Origin: Streptomyces sp. NBC_01549
GTDB taxonomy: Bacteria > Actinomycetota > Actinomycetes > Streptomycetales > Streptomycetaceae
Assembly (NCBI RefSeq): GCF_026339955.1
Contig: NZ_JAPEPW010000001.1
Coordinates: 2,816,501 to 2,880,500 of the forward strand
Reading direction: 5' to 3'
DNA length: 64,000 nucleotides
A model generated the notes under the pieces. That model was not told the origin of the DNA. It ran no database searches and saw only the letters and a list, made by a program, of their open reading frames with translations. This document shows, one piece after another, positions 48,931 to 57,590 of this stretch. The translations under genes and the position numbers were made by a program. Positions within the stretch are counted from its first letter, which is position 1. Every line of letters starts with the position of its first letter.

Positions 48931-50100
48931 ATGCTCCGCACGCGGTGCAGGTGTAGGTACGTTCCGACAGCGGCAGTGCGTGCTTGGCTCTCGCTCCGCA
49001 CCTTCCGCAGTCCATGGTGGTGTGCGCCGGGTGCACCAAGTGCACGATCCGGCCGTGCTTGCGCGCCATCTGCGTGAGCGCGGTCTTCGTCGCCCCGATC
49101 GCCGCGTCGGCGGCCTTGCGGGCCATGGTCGACTTCGCCAAGAACTTCGGCTTGAAGTCCTCCACCGCCAGCTCATCGAAGTCCCGGGTCACGCGTTTCG
49201 CCCACTTGCGGGCCGTGTCCTGGCGCTGCCGGGCAATCTTCTTGTGGGCCTTGGCGGCCTTTCGTTTCGCCTCCCGGTATCCCTTGGAGGCCGTCTGCCC
49301 ACGCTTGGGTTTGCGGCGGGCCATCATCTGCTGGCAGCCGCGCAACCGGGCGGCGCTCTTCCGCCCGTGCTGGGGATGGGGGAGATCGTGCGCGTCACTG
49401 GTGGTGGTCGCGATCTCCTTCACCCCCCAGTCGATCCCGATGCTGCGATCCGTCCCGGGCAACGGCTGGAGTTCGGTGGCGACGACAAAGGAGGCGTACC
49501 AGTGCCCGAGGCTGTCGCGGTAGATGCGGACCGAGGACGGCGCAACGGGCAGCGGGCGGGACCACACGACGATCAGCGTGATCCGCCCGGCCAGATACAG
49601 CTGCCCGTCTTTCAGTCGGAAACCGCGCCGGGTGTAGTTCAGACTTGGCTCGGCGAGGTCCTTCTTCTTGAACCGGGGCATCCCAGCCCGCTGACACACC
49701 GGCAACCGGGCCGCGATGTCCTTGGCCGCCTTGCCGCGGGACTTAGCGAAGTCCCGGACGATCTGCTGCTGAGGCACACAGCTTCCCTCACCGAGCCAAC
49801 CGTGCTCGGCTCGCCAGCCGGTCAGCAGCCTGTCCAGCAGGGCAGGTCCGCACTTCTCCTTGGCCTTGTGGGCGGCGCGGGAGCGGGCCACGCACTGGTT
49901 CCACACCCAGCGGCAGCGGTCCCACTCCTGCGACAGCGCGATGCGGGCAGTGGACGACAGACGCAGACGGTAGGTATACCGGGCGGGCTCGGTCGCCCCA
50001 CCCTTTCCTGCCGCCACACCCCCACCCCCTTGGATCCCGTCATCCCGTCATACCGTCATCGTGGCGCCGTGGCTCAACCCTCTATCCGGATACCCGAAGG
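48781..50100 (-). mobile_element. IS200/IS605-type element carrying tnpB only (IS1341-like)
   Basis: Contains tnpB and a right-end hairpin (48790-48808) but no Y1 tnpA in the window, so it moves only if a transposase acts in trans. The right boundary is set at the TTCAAC-type end; the left boundary is not resolved and is given approximately. Insertion truncated the minus-strand gene whose end remains at 48672-48780. Confidence 0.65.
48818..50017 (-). CDS. tnpB: TnpB RNA-guided nuclease (IS605 OrfB family)
   Basis: 399 residues. RuvC-like catalytic acids all present: Asp196 in SIGIDWG, Glu286 in LAVEDF, Asp367 in RDKNSA. Zinc ribbon Cys337-x2-Cys340 (CGRC) and Cys357-x2-Cys360 (CTAC). REC-like N-terminal half with basic helices. 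Start taken as GTG 50017. TnpB uses omega RNA to cut DNA at sites next to a short target-adjacent motif and helps keep the element. It appears intact and possibly active. Confidence 0.93.
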   Translation of the reverse strand: MAAGKGGATEPARYTYRLRLSSTARIALSQEWDRCRWVWNQCVARSRAAHKAKEKCGPALLDRLLTGWRAEHGWLGEGSCVPQQQIVRDFAKSRGKAAKDIAARLPVCQRAGMPRFKKKDLAEPSLNYTRRGFRLKDGQLYLAGRITLIVVWSRPLPVAPSSVRIYRDSLGHWYASFVVATELQPLPGTDRSIGIDWGVKEIATTTSDAHDLPHPQHGRKSAARLRGCQQMMARRKPKRGQTASKGYREAKRKAAKAHKKIARQRQDTARKWAKRVTRDFDELAVEDFKPKFLAKSTMARKAADAAIGATKTALTQMARKHGRIVHLVHPAHTTMDCGRCGARAKHALPLSERTYTCTACGASSPRDKNSARVMLVRAGFNPAGADRTRPDGPQVRQAA

Positions 50101-50704
50101 GCCCCGAACTGCCGACACCCCGGATCGCCATCTTTGGTCGAACCGCCCACACCTCACACCGTAGTGCGAAGAGCGAACAAGTCTTCCCGAGGGCTTCCCG
50201 GTTCAGCCCCACCAGCGATCACCGGTACACACGTTCGCCACGCCCGGCTGCGGCGGATGGCGTTAGGGGCGCTCCGCGCCCGAGGAGACAAGTGCAGCGA
50301 CGCTCGGCGTCGTACACCCCGGATGCGATTCCGCCCGTACGGGCGTGCTCAGGACGCCGTCGTCGCGCGGATGCGGTCGGCGCTCTCACCGGAGGGCGAG
50401 GCGGCTCCTGGCGTCTTCGCCACACCGCTCGTCACGTCGTCGGCCGTGTACGCGGACTCCCGGGTGGCCGCGAATCCCACGTCGAGCAGTCATGACTCAC
50501 CATCACCGGAGTTGACGCCCGGGAAGGCTCTCGACAAGGGGCGGGAAGACACACCCACCGCGCTCCTGAGACCCCTGTGCCCCCCTGTTGTCAGTGGCAT
50601 GACTTACCCTTCACTCACTCGCCACACATGGCTCACAGGTCACACGCATCGACCGTGCGCGGTGGCACTCACTTTCTTTTTCGTTCCGGGGGGTTCGAAT
50701 CAGC
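50018..50704. other. 687-bp spacer upstream of tnpB and the secreted propeller gene
   Basis: No gene that I can support with confidence. A minus-strand frame from GTG 50480 to TGA 50349 (43 codons, GFAATRESAYTADDVTSGVAK...) has plausible composition but no ribosome site. The left end of the TnpB element must lie within the first ~150 bp. The AT-richer last 130 bp (TTTCTTTTTCGTTCCG) should contain the promoter of the secreted protein. Confidence 0.55.
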
Positions 50705-52669
50705 GTGCGTATGCGCACTCTTCCCGCCGCCACAGCGCTGGCGGTCCTCTTCAGTTCCGCGGTGCTCGTCGCCGCGCCGGCGGCGTCCGCCGACACCACC
50801 AGGCCCATCGCGGTCTCGGACGCGGACGACACGGTCGTCGACGGCGTCCACCAGCGGCTCTACTTCAGCGACCGGTACCAGAACCGGATCGTCGTCACCG
50901 ACAACACCGGCAAGGTCGTCACCTCGCTCACCGGGCTGCCCCAGGTCCGGGACCTCGAACTGAGCCCGGACTCCGGCACGCTGTACGCGGCGGTCCAGGG
51001 GGCCGACAAGATCGTCGCCTTCGACACGGCAACACTCACCCAGACCGCCGAGTACCCCACCGGCGAGAAGACCATCCCCTCCCGGCTCGCCTACGCCGAC
51101 GGCAAGCTGTGGTTCGGCTACGGCGACCAGTGGGAGTCCGGGCTCGGTGAGGTCGACCTGACCGCCGAGACGCCCACGGTCACCCTCGACCTGGCGGCCG
51201 GCCACGACTTCTCCAGCCCGCCCGAGCTCTACGCCGAACCCGACAACCCGGGCACGCTGCTCGCGCTCGACGCGCACATCAGCTCCGCCCCGATCGTCGT
51301 CTACGACATCTCCTCCGGTACCCCGGTGATCCGCGTCTCCGCTGAGAAGGGCGGCTTCTACCGCGACGCGGCCCTCACCCCGGACGGCCAGAACGTCGTC
51401 GTGGCCGGGCCTGGGAACCGGGCACTCACCGAGTACCGGCTCTCCGACCTGGAGCAGGTGCGCACCTACCCCGTGCGCGACGAACCGGAGACGGTCAGCG
51501 TCGCTCCGGACGGCACGGTCGCGGCGACCGTCCTCGACACCGACAACCTCGGCGACACGTATGTCTTCAGCGGCGGCTCCGACAAGCCCGCCAGCGTCCG
51601 CAACCTGTCGTCCAGCTGGATGCCGTGGTTCGGGCACTCGATGAACTGGTCGGCCGACGGCGGGAAGCTGTTCGTGCTGACCGGGTCCAACGACTCCACC
51701 GAGTTCCACGCCGTCGACGAGCCCCGCAAATACGCCGCCACCCTGACGGTCGACGCACCCGCCACCGCCACCCGGGCCAAGTCCCTCGCCGTCAGCGGCA
51801 AGCTCACCTCCGGTCTGGCGCTGCCCGCCGGGACCCCGCTCACCGTCACCCGCACCGACATGGAGTCGCCGAACGGGAAGTCGCTGGGCACCAAGACCCT
51901 CGGCGCCGGTGACAAGTTCTCCTTCAAGGACACCCCGCCGGCCGGCGGCAAGGTGAAGTACACGGTGAAGTACGCGGGTGACGCCACGCACACCCCGGCG
52001 TCCGCCTCGGACACGGTGGAGGTCTCGCGCGCCACCCCGACGCTGACCCTCAACAACAATCGCAAGGTGTACGCGTACGGCACCGACGTGAAGTTCACGG
52101 CGCATCTGGGGTCGACGTACAAGAACCGCACGGTCGAGATCTGGGCCGACCCGTTCGGCTCCGACAAGCCCAACAAGCTGGTGAAGTCCGGCAAGGTGAA
52201 CTCCTCGGGCAATCTCACCGTGACGCTCGACCTCAAGCGCGACGCGAAGGTCACCGCGAAGTTCGCGGGCGACTCGCGCTACACGTCGAAGTCCGTGAGC
52301 AGCACCGTCGGCGCCAAGGTGAAGGTGTCCACGGCGATCAGCGGCCAGTACAAGACGAAGTCGGTGTACGGCCACACGTACTACTACTTCCACAAGTCCA
52401 AGGACCCGCTGTTCACCACGACGATGACGGCGTACCCGCACCGTCAGCAGCGGCTGGAGATGGAGCTCTACTACCAGGGCACCTGGTACGACGCGGGCAC
52501 CCAGTACTTCAAGCTGAGCTCCACGGGCGTGTCCAAGGTGCAGCTCGGCGGCACCCACGAGACGGGCTACCGGATGCGCGTGCGTTCCTCGTACTACAAC
52601 GGCACGTCGGGCGACAACGTGAACTCGACGACGCACGGCGACTGGAAGTACTTCATCTTCACCGGCTGA
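50705..52669 (+). CDS. Secreted beta-propeller protein with Ig-like repeats
   Basis: 654 residues. Signal peptide MRMRTLPAATALAVLFSSAV with cleavage near ASA|DTT. A YncE/NHL-like propeller (about 35-345: DTVVDGVHQRLYFSDRYQNR; LELSPDSGTLYAAVQGADK; GFYRDAALTPDGQNVVVAG) is followed by two Ig-like repeats (about 350-440 and 445-535: VKYTVKYAGDATHTPAS; VTAKFAGDSRYTSKS) and a C-terminal domain rich in Tyr. It has no catalytic motif and probably binds surface or extracellular ligands. GTG 50705 or ATG 50711 start. Ends in a strong hairpin. Confidence 0.85.
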   Translation: MRMRTLPAATALAVLFSSAVLVAAPAASADTTRPIAVSDADDTVVDGVHQRLYFSDRYQNRIVVTDNTGKVVTSLTGLPQVRDLELSPDSGTLYAAVQGADKIVAFDTATLTQTAEYPTGEKTIPSRLAYADGKLWFGYGDQWESGLGEVDLTAETPTVTLDLAAGHDFSSPPELYAEPDNPGTLLALDAHISSAPIVVYDISSGTPVIRVSAEKGGFYRDAALTPDGQNVVVAGPGNRALTEYRLSDLEQVRTYPVRDEPETVSVAPDGTVAATVLDTDNLGDTYVFSGGSDKPASVRNLSSSWMPWFGHSMNWSADGGKLFVLTGSNDSTEFHAVDEPRKYAATLTVDAPATATRAKSLAVSGKLTSGLALPAGTPLTVTRTDMESPNGKSLGTKTLGAGDKFSFKDTPPAGGKVKYTVKYAGDATHTPASASDTVEVSRATPTLTLNNNRKVYAYGTDVKFTAHLGSTYKNRTVEIWADPFGSDKPNKLVKSGKVNSSGNLTVTLDLKRDAKVTAKFAGDSRYTSKSVSSTVGAKVKVSTAISGQYKTKSVYGHTYYYFHKSKDPLFTTTMTAYPHRQQRLEMELYYQGTWYDAGTQYFKLSSTGVSKVQLGGTHETGYRMRVRSSYYNGTSGDNVNSTTHGDWKYFIFTG

Positions 52670-52711
52670 TCCATCGGCCGACTCATCGGCTGATGCGCCG
52701 GCGCCGTGACC

Positions 52712-52747
52712 CGGAAGCCCGCCTTCCCCGGGGAAGGCGGGCTTCCG
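52712..52747 (+). terminator. Perfect 36-bp palindromic terminator
   Basis: CGGAAGCCCGCCTTCCCC is followed directly by its exact reverse complement, 43 bp after the secreted propeller gene stop and 30 bp before the convergent gene stop. Works for both genes. Confidence 0.88.
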
Positions 52748-52777
52748 CATGTCTCGGACAGTTGTTGTCGACCTGCC

Positions 52778-53845
52778 TCACACCCGCGCCTGGAGTCTGC
52801 TGAGGTGCCGCTGGACGTGGTCCAGCGCGCCCCGTCGGCGCCCCGGCACGCGCATCCTCAACTCGGTGAGCATGGCGCCGAGTTCGATCGCCCGCGCGAA
52901 GTCGGCTATCTGACCCCACTGGTGGTGGGCCCGGTCCACGGCCGACTCCACGGCCGGGGCGTCGGCGGGCTGGCCCCCGTCCAGCCGGTGCCCGGCGATC
53001 GCCAGCCAGGTGCGGCAGCTGCCGACCGGATCGCCCGCGAGCATCGCCAGGTCCGCGCGGACCTCCGCCCAGTGCAGGGCCTGTTCGGAGGCGACGCCCC
53101 AGGCGCGGACCGCCTCCTGTTCCCAGCGCGCCGCGAGCGCCGCGGCCTCGTCGTGCCGGCCCGCCTGCGCGGCGGCGGTGATCGCGGCATGCGGGTCCGG
53201 GACCACGGGTAGCCGCGCGGGCGCCGCCAGCACGATCCCCGGCGACCCGCTCTCGGCCTCCACCCGGGCCAGCGACTGCTGGTGCAGCAGCGTGAGTTCG
53301 GGCCGCCGGCCGCTGCGCAGGATCGTGGCGAGCGCCTTCATGTACGCCGGTGACGCCACCGAGCGCCGGGGCGGCGGCGGGGCGACGCGGCCGTACAGGC
53401 CGACCCCCGTGCCCGCGGTGAGGGGGCTCGTCGCGAGGTGCTCCCAGGTCTCCGCGTCCGCGTGCAGGTCGACCAGGAGGTCGGTGGTGCCCGGCGCGCG
53501 CAGCCGGAGCTCCTCCTTGATCCAGTGCCAGGGGAAGGCCGTGTAGCGGACGGTCGACGGGGTGGTGCGGGCCAGCGCGAGGTGCGGCAGGCGCTGACGG
53601 CGGTCCAGTTGGAGTTGGCCCGTCACGAACATCGTCAGCGGGCCGGGGGTCGCGCTGGCCGCGCGCAGCCGGGTCAGCACGGCCTGCGGCTCCAAGGGGT
53701 CGGCCAGTTCCACCACGTTCGCGGTCTCCGTGCCGGACAGCACCGCGGGGGACACCGCCGCGAGCACGGGGAGCACGGACGCCGCGTCCACCAGACGCCC
53801 TTTGCCCACCGGTGAGGCCGCGAGGAGCAGCACGGTTCCGGGCAT
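52778..53845 (-). CDS. Hypothetical protein, possibly a degenerate caspase-like fold
   Basis: 355 residues from ATG 53845, with GGGAGGGAG upstream (ATG 53863 adds 6). The order of segments resembles a caspase-like domain: PLTMFVTGQLQLDRRQ (where active proteins have GHG), YTAFPWHWIKEEL, DLLVDLHADAETWEHL (where active proteins have D-x-C), then TGVGLYGRVAPPPPRRSVASPAYMKALATILRSG. The catalytic His and Cys are absent. The C-terminal half (about 215-350) is helical and TPR-like (AAITAAAQAGRHDEAAALAARW). The fold assignment is inference only. Confidence 0.6.
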   Translation of the reverse strand: MPGTVLLLAASPVGKGRLVDAASVLPVLAAVSPAVLSGTETANVVELADPLEPQAVLTRLRAASATPGPLTMFVTGQLQLDRRQRLPHLALARTTPSTVRYTAFPWHWIKEELRLRAPGTTDLLVDLHADAETWEHLATSPLTAGTGVGLYGRVAPPPPRRSVASPAYMKALATILRSGRRPELTLLHQQSLARVEAESGSPGIVLAAPARLPVVPDPHAAITAAAQAGRHDEAAALAARWEQEAVRAWGVASEQALHWAEVRADLAMLAGDPVGSCRTWLAIAGHRLDGGQPADAPAVESAVDRAHHQWGQIADFARAIELGAMLTELRMRVPGRRRGALDHVQRHLSRLQARV

Positions 53846-53932
53846 GGTTCTCTCCCTCCCCATCGATCACGTACGCCAGCACCGTAACCGCTGCGCCTGC
53901 AAAGAGGGGACGCCAGTCGGGCAAACGCCCGC

Positions 53933-55177
53933 CTATGGCTGGGTTGTTCCCCTGTCCTCGCCCTCCGGGGCCACGTTCGGCGAGGCCACCGGGTTCGCGC
54001 CCTCGCATCGTCGTACCGCGAAGATCGTGGTGTCGTCGGCCAGGTGCCCGCCGCAGTGCCGCAGTGTGCCGTCGCGGACGAGTTCGACGAGGTGCTGCGG
54101 CTCGAGGGTGCGCGGATCCTCGGTGCGTGCGCGGGTCACCTGGTCGAGGAGCGGGAAGAACACGCCGTCGGCGTCGCGGGCCTCGGTCACCCCGTCCGTG
54201 ACCAGGAGCAGGGTCTCGCCGGGGACCAGAACGGCGGTCAGGACGAGCGGCTGGTCGGAGGACAGCTCGGAGAGGCCCAGCGGGAGTCCGTGGCCCGGCG
54301 GCAGGGCACGTACGCCGTCGGGCGCGACCACGAGTGGCGGCTCGTGACCGAAGTTGACGAACTCGACGGTGTCCCGGCCGTCGTCGGGGAAGCCCACCAG
54401 GACGGCGGTGGCGAAGCGGTCGTGGTCGTCGTGTCCGACCGCCTTGCGGTAGCCGATGTGCCGACGCATCCGTACCTCCAGGCGTTCGGCGACGGTGCGC
54501 AGGACGGGTTCGTGGTAGGCCGCCTCGCGGAACGTGCTGAGCAGCGCGGCCGCCGCCTCCACCGCGCCCAGCCCCTTGCCCTGCACGTCGCCCAGGAGCA
54601 GCCGGGTGCCGCAGGGGCCCGGCTGGATGTCGAAGAAGTCCCCGCCGACCCGAGCCTCGCTGTCGGCGGCGAGGTACACGGCCGCGTGGTCGAGGCCGCC
54701 CCAGCCCGGCGGCATCGGGCGCAGCACGGTGCGCCGGGTCGTCTCGGCGACGTCCATCATGTGCAGCATGCGCCGCTCGCTGCGGACCCGGACCGCACAG
54801 GCCAGGACCGCGAGGGCGCCGCCCACGCTGACGAGGATGAAGTCGGGAAGGCCGGTCTGGTACTGGTGCTGCCAGGACGCGTCCACCTCGACATAGGTGA
54901 CGACCGACAGGCAGGCGAAGACCGCCGTGGTCCACACCCCGCAGATCGCCGCCGCGATGCCGGGGACGAGGATGATCCAGGAGATGATCCGGAACTGGTC
55001 AGAGGTGTTCCAGTCGGCCAGCCCGATCCCGATGAGCAGGAGCAGCGGCGGCACCCAGGCGACGCTGTGGCCGCGCAGCCGCAGCACCTTCTGCCGCTGG
55101 ACGGAGTCGTCGCGCTCCTCCGGGGGCGGCGGGCCGAGCAGCGGTGACAGGTCTCGGATGCGTCGCAGGGCGCCCAC
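53933..55177 (-). CDS. Membrane PP2C/SpoIIE-type protein phosphatase
   Basis: 414 residues from GTG 55177. Four to five membrane helices (about 38-140, PPLLLLIGIGLADW and on) precede the SpoIIE domain: ARVGGDFFDIQPGPCGTRLLLGDVQGKGLGAVEAA, FVNFGHEPPLVV, LLLVTDGVTEARD and LADDTTIFAVRR, with Asp residues for two metal ions. Acts on anti-sigma-antagonist phosphoproteins in stress cascades (RsbU-type). No partner is adjacent. The start is uncertain because the ribosome site AAGGAAGGGG is 12-13 bp away. Confidence 0.9.
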   Translation of the reverse strand: MGALRRIRDLSPLLGPPPPEERDDSVQRQKVLRLRGHSVAWVPPLLLLIGIGLADWNTSDQFRIISWIILVPGIAAAICGVWTTAVFACLSVVTYVEVDASWQHQYQTGLPDFILVSVGGALAVLACAVRVRSERRMLHMMDVAETTRRTVLRPMPPGWGGLDHAAVYLAADSEARVGGDFFDIQPGPCGTRLLLGDVQGKGLGAVEAAAALLSTFREAAYHEPVLRTVAERLEVRMRRHIGYRKAVGHDDHDRFATAVLVGFPDDGRDTVEFVNFGHEPPLVVAPDGVRALPPGHGLPLGLSELSSDQPLVLTAVLVPGETLLLVTDGVTEARDADGVFFPLLDQVTRARTEDPRTLEPQHLVELVRDGTLRHCGGHLADDTTIFAVRRCEGANPVASPNVAPEGEDRGTTQP

Positions 55178-55200
55178 GTCGCCGTACCGCCCCTTCCTTG

Positions 55201-55836
55201 TCAGTACGCCACCGACATCCGGGCGCGCGGGTGGGCGGGCGTCTCCAGCTCGTCGACGAAGGCGATGGCGTAGTCCTCGGCGCTGATCCGGCTGTTGCCG
55301 TGCTCGTCGGTGAGCAGGCGGTCGCCGCCGAGGCGGAAGTGGCCGGTGCGGGGGCCCGGGGCGATGTCGGCGGCCGGCGAGACATAGGTCCAGTCGAGGT
55401 CGTCGAGCGTGCGGTAGAAGTCGAGGGCGTCGCGGTGGGCGAGCGCCTCCCCCAGCACGGCCTCCGGGAAGCCGGGCTGGTCCAGGACCGTCTGTCCGGG
55501 GGCGACCTCCAGACTGCCCGCCCCGCCCACGATCACCAGCCGCCGCACCCCGACGGCCCGGACGCCCTCCACCAGCGCCCTGTTCAGCGCCAGAAACGGT
55601 TCCCGGGGTTCCGTGCCGTCTCTGGGCGGCACACAGGCCGACGCCACCACGTCCGCGCCCGCCACCAGCTCGGTCACCTTCGCGGGGTCCGAGGCGTCCG
55701 CGGCGGTCGCCGTGACCCCGGGGACCGGGGACTTCCCTGACCTGCTCACCGCCAGGACCTGGTGCCCGCGCGCCGACGCCTCCGTGGCGATACGACTGCC
55801 GATCATGCCCGTGGCGCCGAAGAGTACGACCTTCAT
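55201..55836 (-). CDS. NAD(P)-dependent oxidoreductase (atypical SDR, NAD(P)H-binding)
   Basis: 211 residues from ATG 55836. Begins MKVVLFGATGMIGSRIATEASARGH, the Rossmann nucleotide-binding motif GATGxIG, with VRRLVIVGGAGSLEV and WTYVSPAADIAPG typical of NmrA/flavin-reductase-like SDR proteins. No catalytic Tyr-x3-Lys. Cytoplasmic. The stop is followed 24 bp later by the phosphatase start on the same strand. Confidence 0.85.
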   Translation of the reverse strand: MKVVLFGATGMIGSRIATEASARGHQVLAVSRSGKSPVPGVTATAADASDPAKVTELVAGADVVASACVPPRDGTEPREPFLALNRALVEGVRAVGVRRLVIVGGAGSLEVAPGQTVLDQPGFPEAVLGEALAHRDALDFYRTLDDLDWTYVSPAADIAPGPRTGHFRLGGDRLLTDEHGNSRISAEDYAIAFVDELETPAHPRARMSVAY

Positions 55837-55939
55837 GGAATTCAGCGAAACACGTGGCCAAAGCCCCCGCATCCCGACTTGCCAGCGACCCGGGCGGGGT
55901 GTGACCTGGAACCCGGGGCCAGGAGAGAGGAGTGCTCCC

Positions 55940-56449
55940 ATGATTCACGCGCCAGCTGCCTCATCGGCGTCAGGGACACGACACACAGCGGTGACAGGAC
56001 GTACAGCGGGAACGGCCGGAATCGCGGGTTCGACATGGGCGGCGCGAACGCACCGCGCACCCGACGTCTTCGACGCGCGCACCCACGCCGTCGCGAAGTG
56101 GGCGGTGCCCGTCCTCGGCGGGCTGCTCTACGGGTACTGGGCGGCGGCCAACCTGCGCGACGCCGGACCGATCACGGGCTGGAACGTCCTGTTCGGATTC
56201 GTGTGCGCGATCGTGTTCGCGGCCGCCTACATCGGCGTCCGCATGCTGGCGCCGGTGCTCAGGCGTGAACTGCACGCGCTGGTGTGGACCGCGTTCGCGG
56301 GCATCGCGTTCGGGTTCCTCTTCAGCCTGACCGGCGAGTCCGTGCTGCGCTCCACGTTCGTGGCGCTGGGGGTCTCGGTGCTCGTGCTCGCGGGGAGTTT
56401 CTACCACTACTACACGCACGAGGACGCGACCGGCCACCCGGTGAACTGA
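55940..56449 (+). CDS. Small integral membrane protein
   Basis: 169 residues; ATG 55940 follows GAGGAG. A ~45-residue Ala/Thr-rich cytoplasmic head is followed by four helices (beginning about 52, 75, 108 and 130; AVPVLGGLLYGYWAA, GFVCAIVFAAAYIG, HALVWTAFAGIAFGFLFSL, FVALGVSVLVLAGSFYHYY). Ends ATGHPVN. No family motif recognised. A strong hairpin follows. Confidence 0.75.
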   Translation: MIHAPAASSASGTRHTAVTGRTAGTAGIAGSTWAARTHRAPDVFDARTHAVAKWAVPVLGGLLYGYWAAANLRDAGPITGWNVLFGFVCAIVFAAAYIGVRMLAPVLRRELHALVWTAFAGIAFGFLFSLTGESVLRSTFVALGVSVLVLAGSFYHYYTHEDATGHPVN

Positions 56450-56481
56450 CGGAACGGCGCGTCGCTGACGCGGCGGCCCAT

Positions 56482-56522
56482 GGTGCACGAGGCCCCGGCA
56501 GCCTGCCGGGGCCTCGTGCACC
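56482..56522 (+). terminator. Stem-loop terminator (19-bp arms)
   Basis: GGTGCACGAGGCCCCGGCA and its exact reverse complement flank a 3-base loop (GCC), 33 bp after the membrane protein stop. No U tract. The 56523-56690 stretch before the next gene has no supported gene. Confidence 0.85.
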
Positions 56523-56690
56523 TCCCTCACTCACCTACCCCCTGGGACCAGGTCCCAGGAGCCCTGGGAAGTGCCGCTACAACCAGGTAACACCCGTTCG
56601 GGTGAGCTCTCCACCGGAGCGGCTTGTCGTCTGCGTCCATATGCAGTCACACCGCTCGCGCCCGCCGCCCCCGTGGCCTTGCCTGATGGG

Positions 56691-57590
56691 GTGTCCCCTC
56701 GTGTGCGCAGCACCCTGTCGGCCGTCCTGATCGCCCTCGCCTGTCTGTTGGCGCCCCTCGGCGCGCTGTCGACGTGGGCGGCGTACGGGATCGGCAACGA
56801 CGAGCGCTACGAGGCCGCGATGGAGCCGCTCGCCGCCGACACGGACGTACGGGAGGCCATCGCCGCGGCCGTCACGACCGGGATCCTGCGCGAAGTCCAC
56901 GTGCGGGCACCGCTCCAGGCACCGGTGAACCACTTCGTACGGGACGCGGTGCGCTCGTTCACCCTGTCACCGGCGTTCCACACGGCGTGGCAGGCCGCGA
57001 ACCGGGCCGCGCACGAGGCCGTGATGCGGTCGCTGCGCAGCGACCGCGAGGAGGCCGTGACGATCGACCTCGGGCCGGTCGTCGAACAGGTCAGGAGTCA
57101 ACTCGCCGACGCGCACGTGCCGTTGGCGACCCGCATCCCCGTCGCGCACACCGAGATCACGGTGTTGCCCTCGGAGAATCTGGCCAAGCTCCGGAAAGGG
57201 TTCCACGTGCTTGAAGTCGCCGGATTCTGGCTGCCCGTCGCGGCGGCCGTCCTCGCCGTGACGGGCATCCTCGTCGCGGTGTGCCGCAGACAGGCGGTGC
57301 TGGCCACCGGGCTCGGCACGGCGCTGGGCGCCGCGCTGCTCGGCGTCGCGGTGGCCGTCGGCCGCCGGCTCACCCTCGCCGACCTGCCGCCCGACGTGTC
57401 CCCCACGGCGGTGGGCGCGGTCTACGACGCCCTCACCGACACCCTGCGCCTGGTCTCCTGGGCGCTGCTCGCGCTCGGCCTCACGGTGGCGGGGACCGCC
57501 CTGCTCACGGCCGCGTACGCGCGACGTCGGCGAGCGTCCCGAGCGCCCGGGCCAGCTCCGACGGAGCCACCGACCCGAGTCCGAGCCTGA
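56691..57590 (+). CDS. Hypothetical membrane protein
   Basis: 299 residues from GTG 56691; an in-frame ATG at 56571 adds 40 but has no better site. One N-terminal helix (about 6-27, LSAVLIALACLLAPLGALSTW), an extracellular ~130-residue helical domain (YEAAMEPLAADTDVREAIAAA; HFVRDAVRSFTLSPAFH), and three C-terminal helices (GFWLPVAAAVLAVTGILVAV; LGTALGAALLGVAVAVG; LVSWALLALGLTVAGTALL). No recognised family. The 3' end overlaps the truncated aminotransferase by 86 bp. Confidence 0.75.
   Translation: MSPRVRSTLSAVLIALACLLAPLGALSTWAAYGIGNDERYEAAMEPLAADTDVREAIAAAVTTGILREVHVRAPLQAPVNHFVRDAVRSFTLSPAFHTAWQAANRAAHEAVMRSLRSDREEAVTIDLGPVVEQVRSQLADAHVPLATRIPVAHTEITVLPSENLAKLRKGFHVLEVAGFWLPVAAAVLAVTGILVAVCRRQAVLATGLGTALGAALLGVAVAVGRRLTLADLPPDVSPTAVGAVYDALTDTLRLVSWALLALGLTVAGTALLTAAYARRRRASRAPGPAPTEPPTRVRA

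Noticed and set aside
50349..50480. 43-codon minus-strand ORF upstream of the secreted propeller gene
   Set aside because: Plausible composition but a poor ribosome site, no homologous motif and a stop directly before the GTG; not enough to call a gene.
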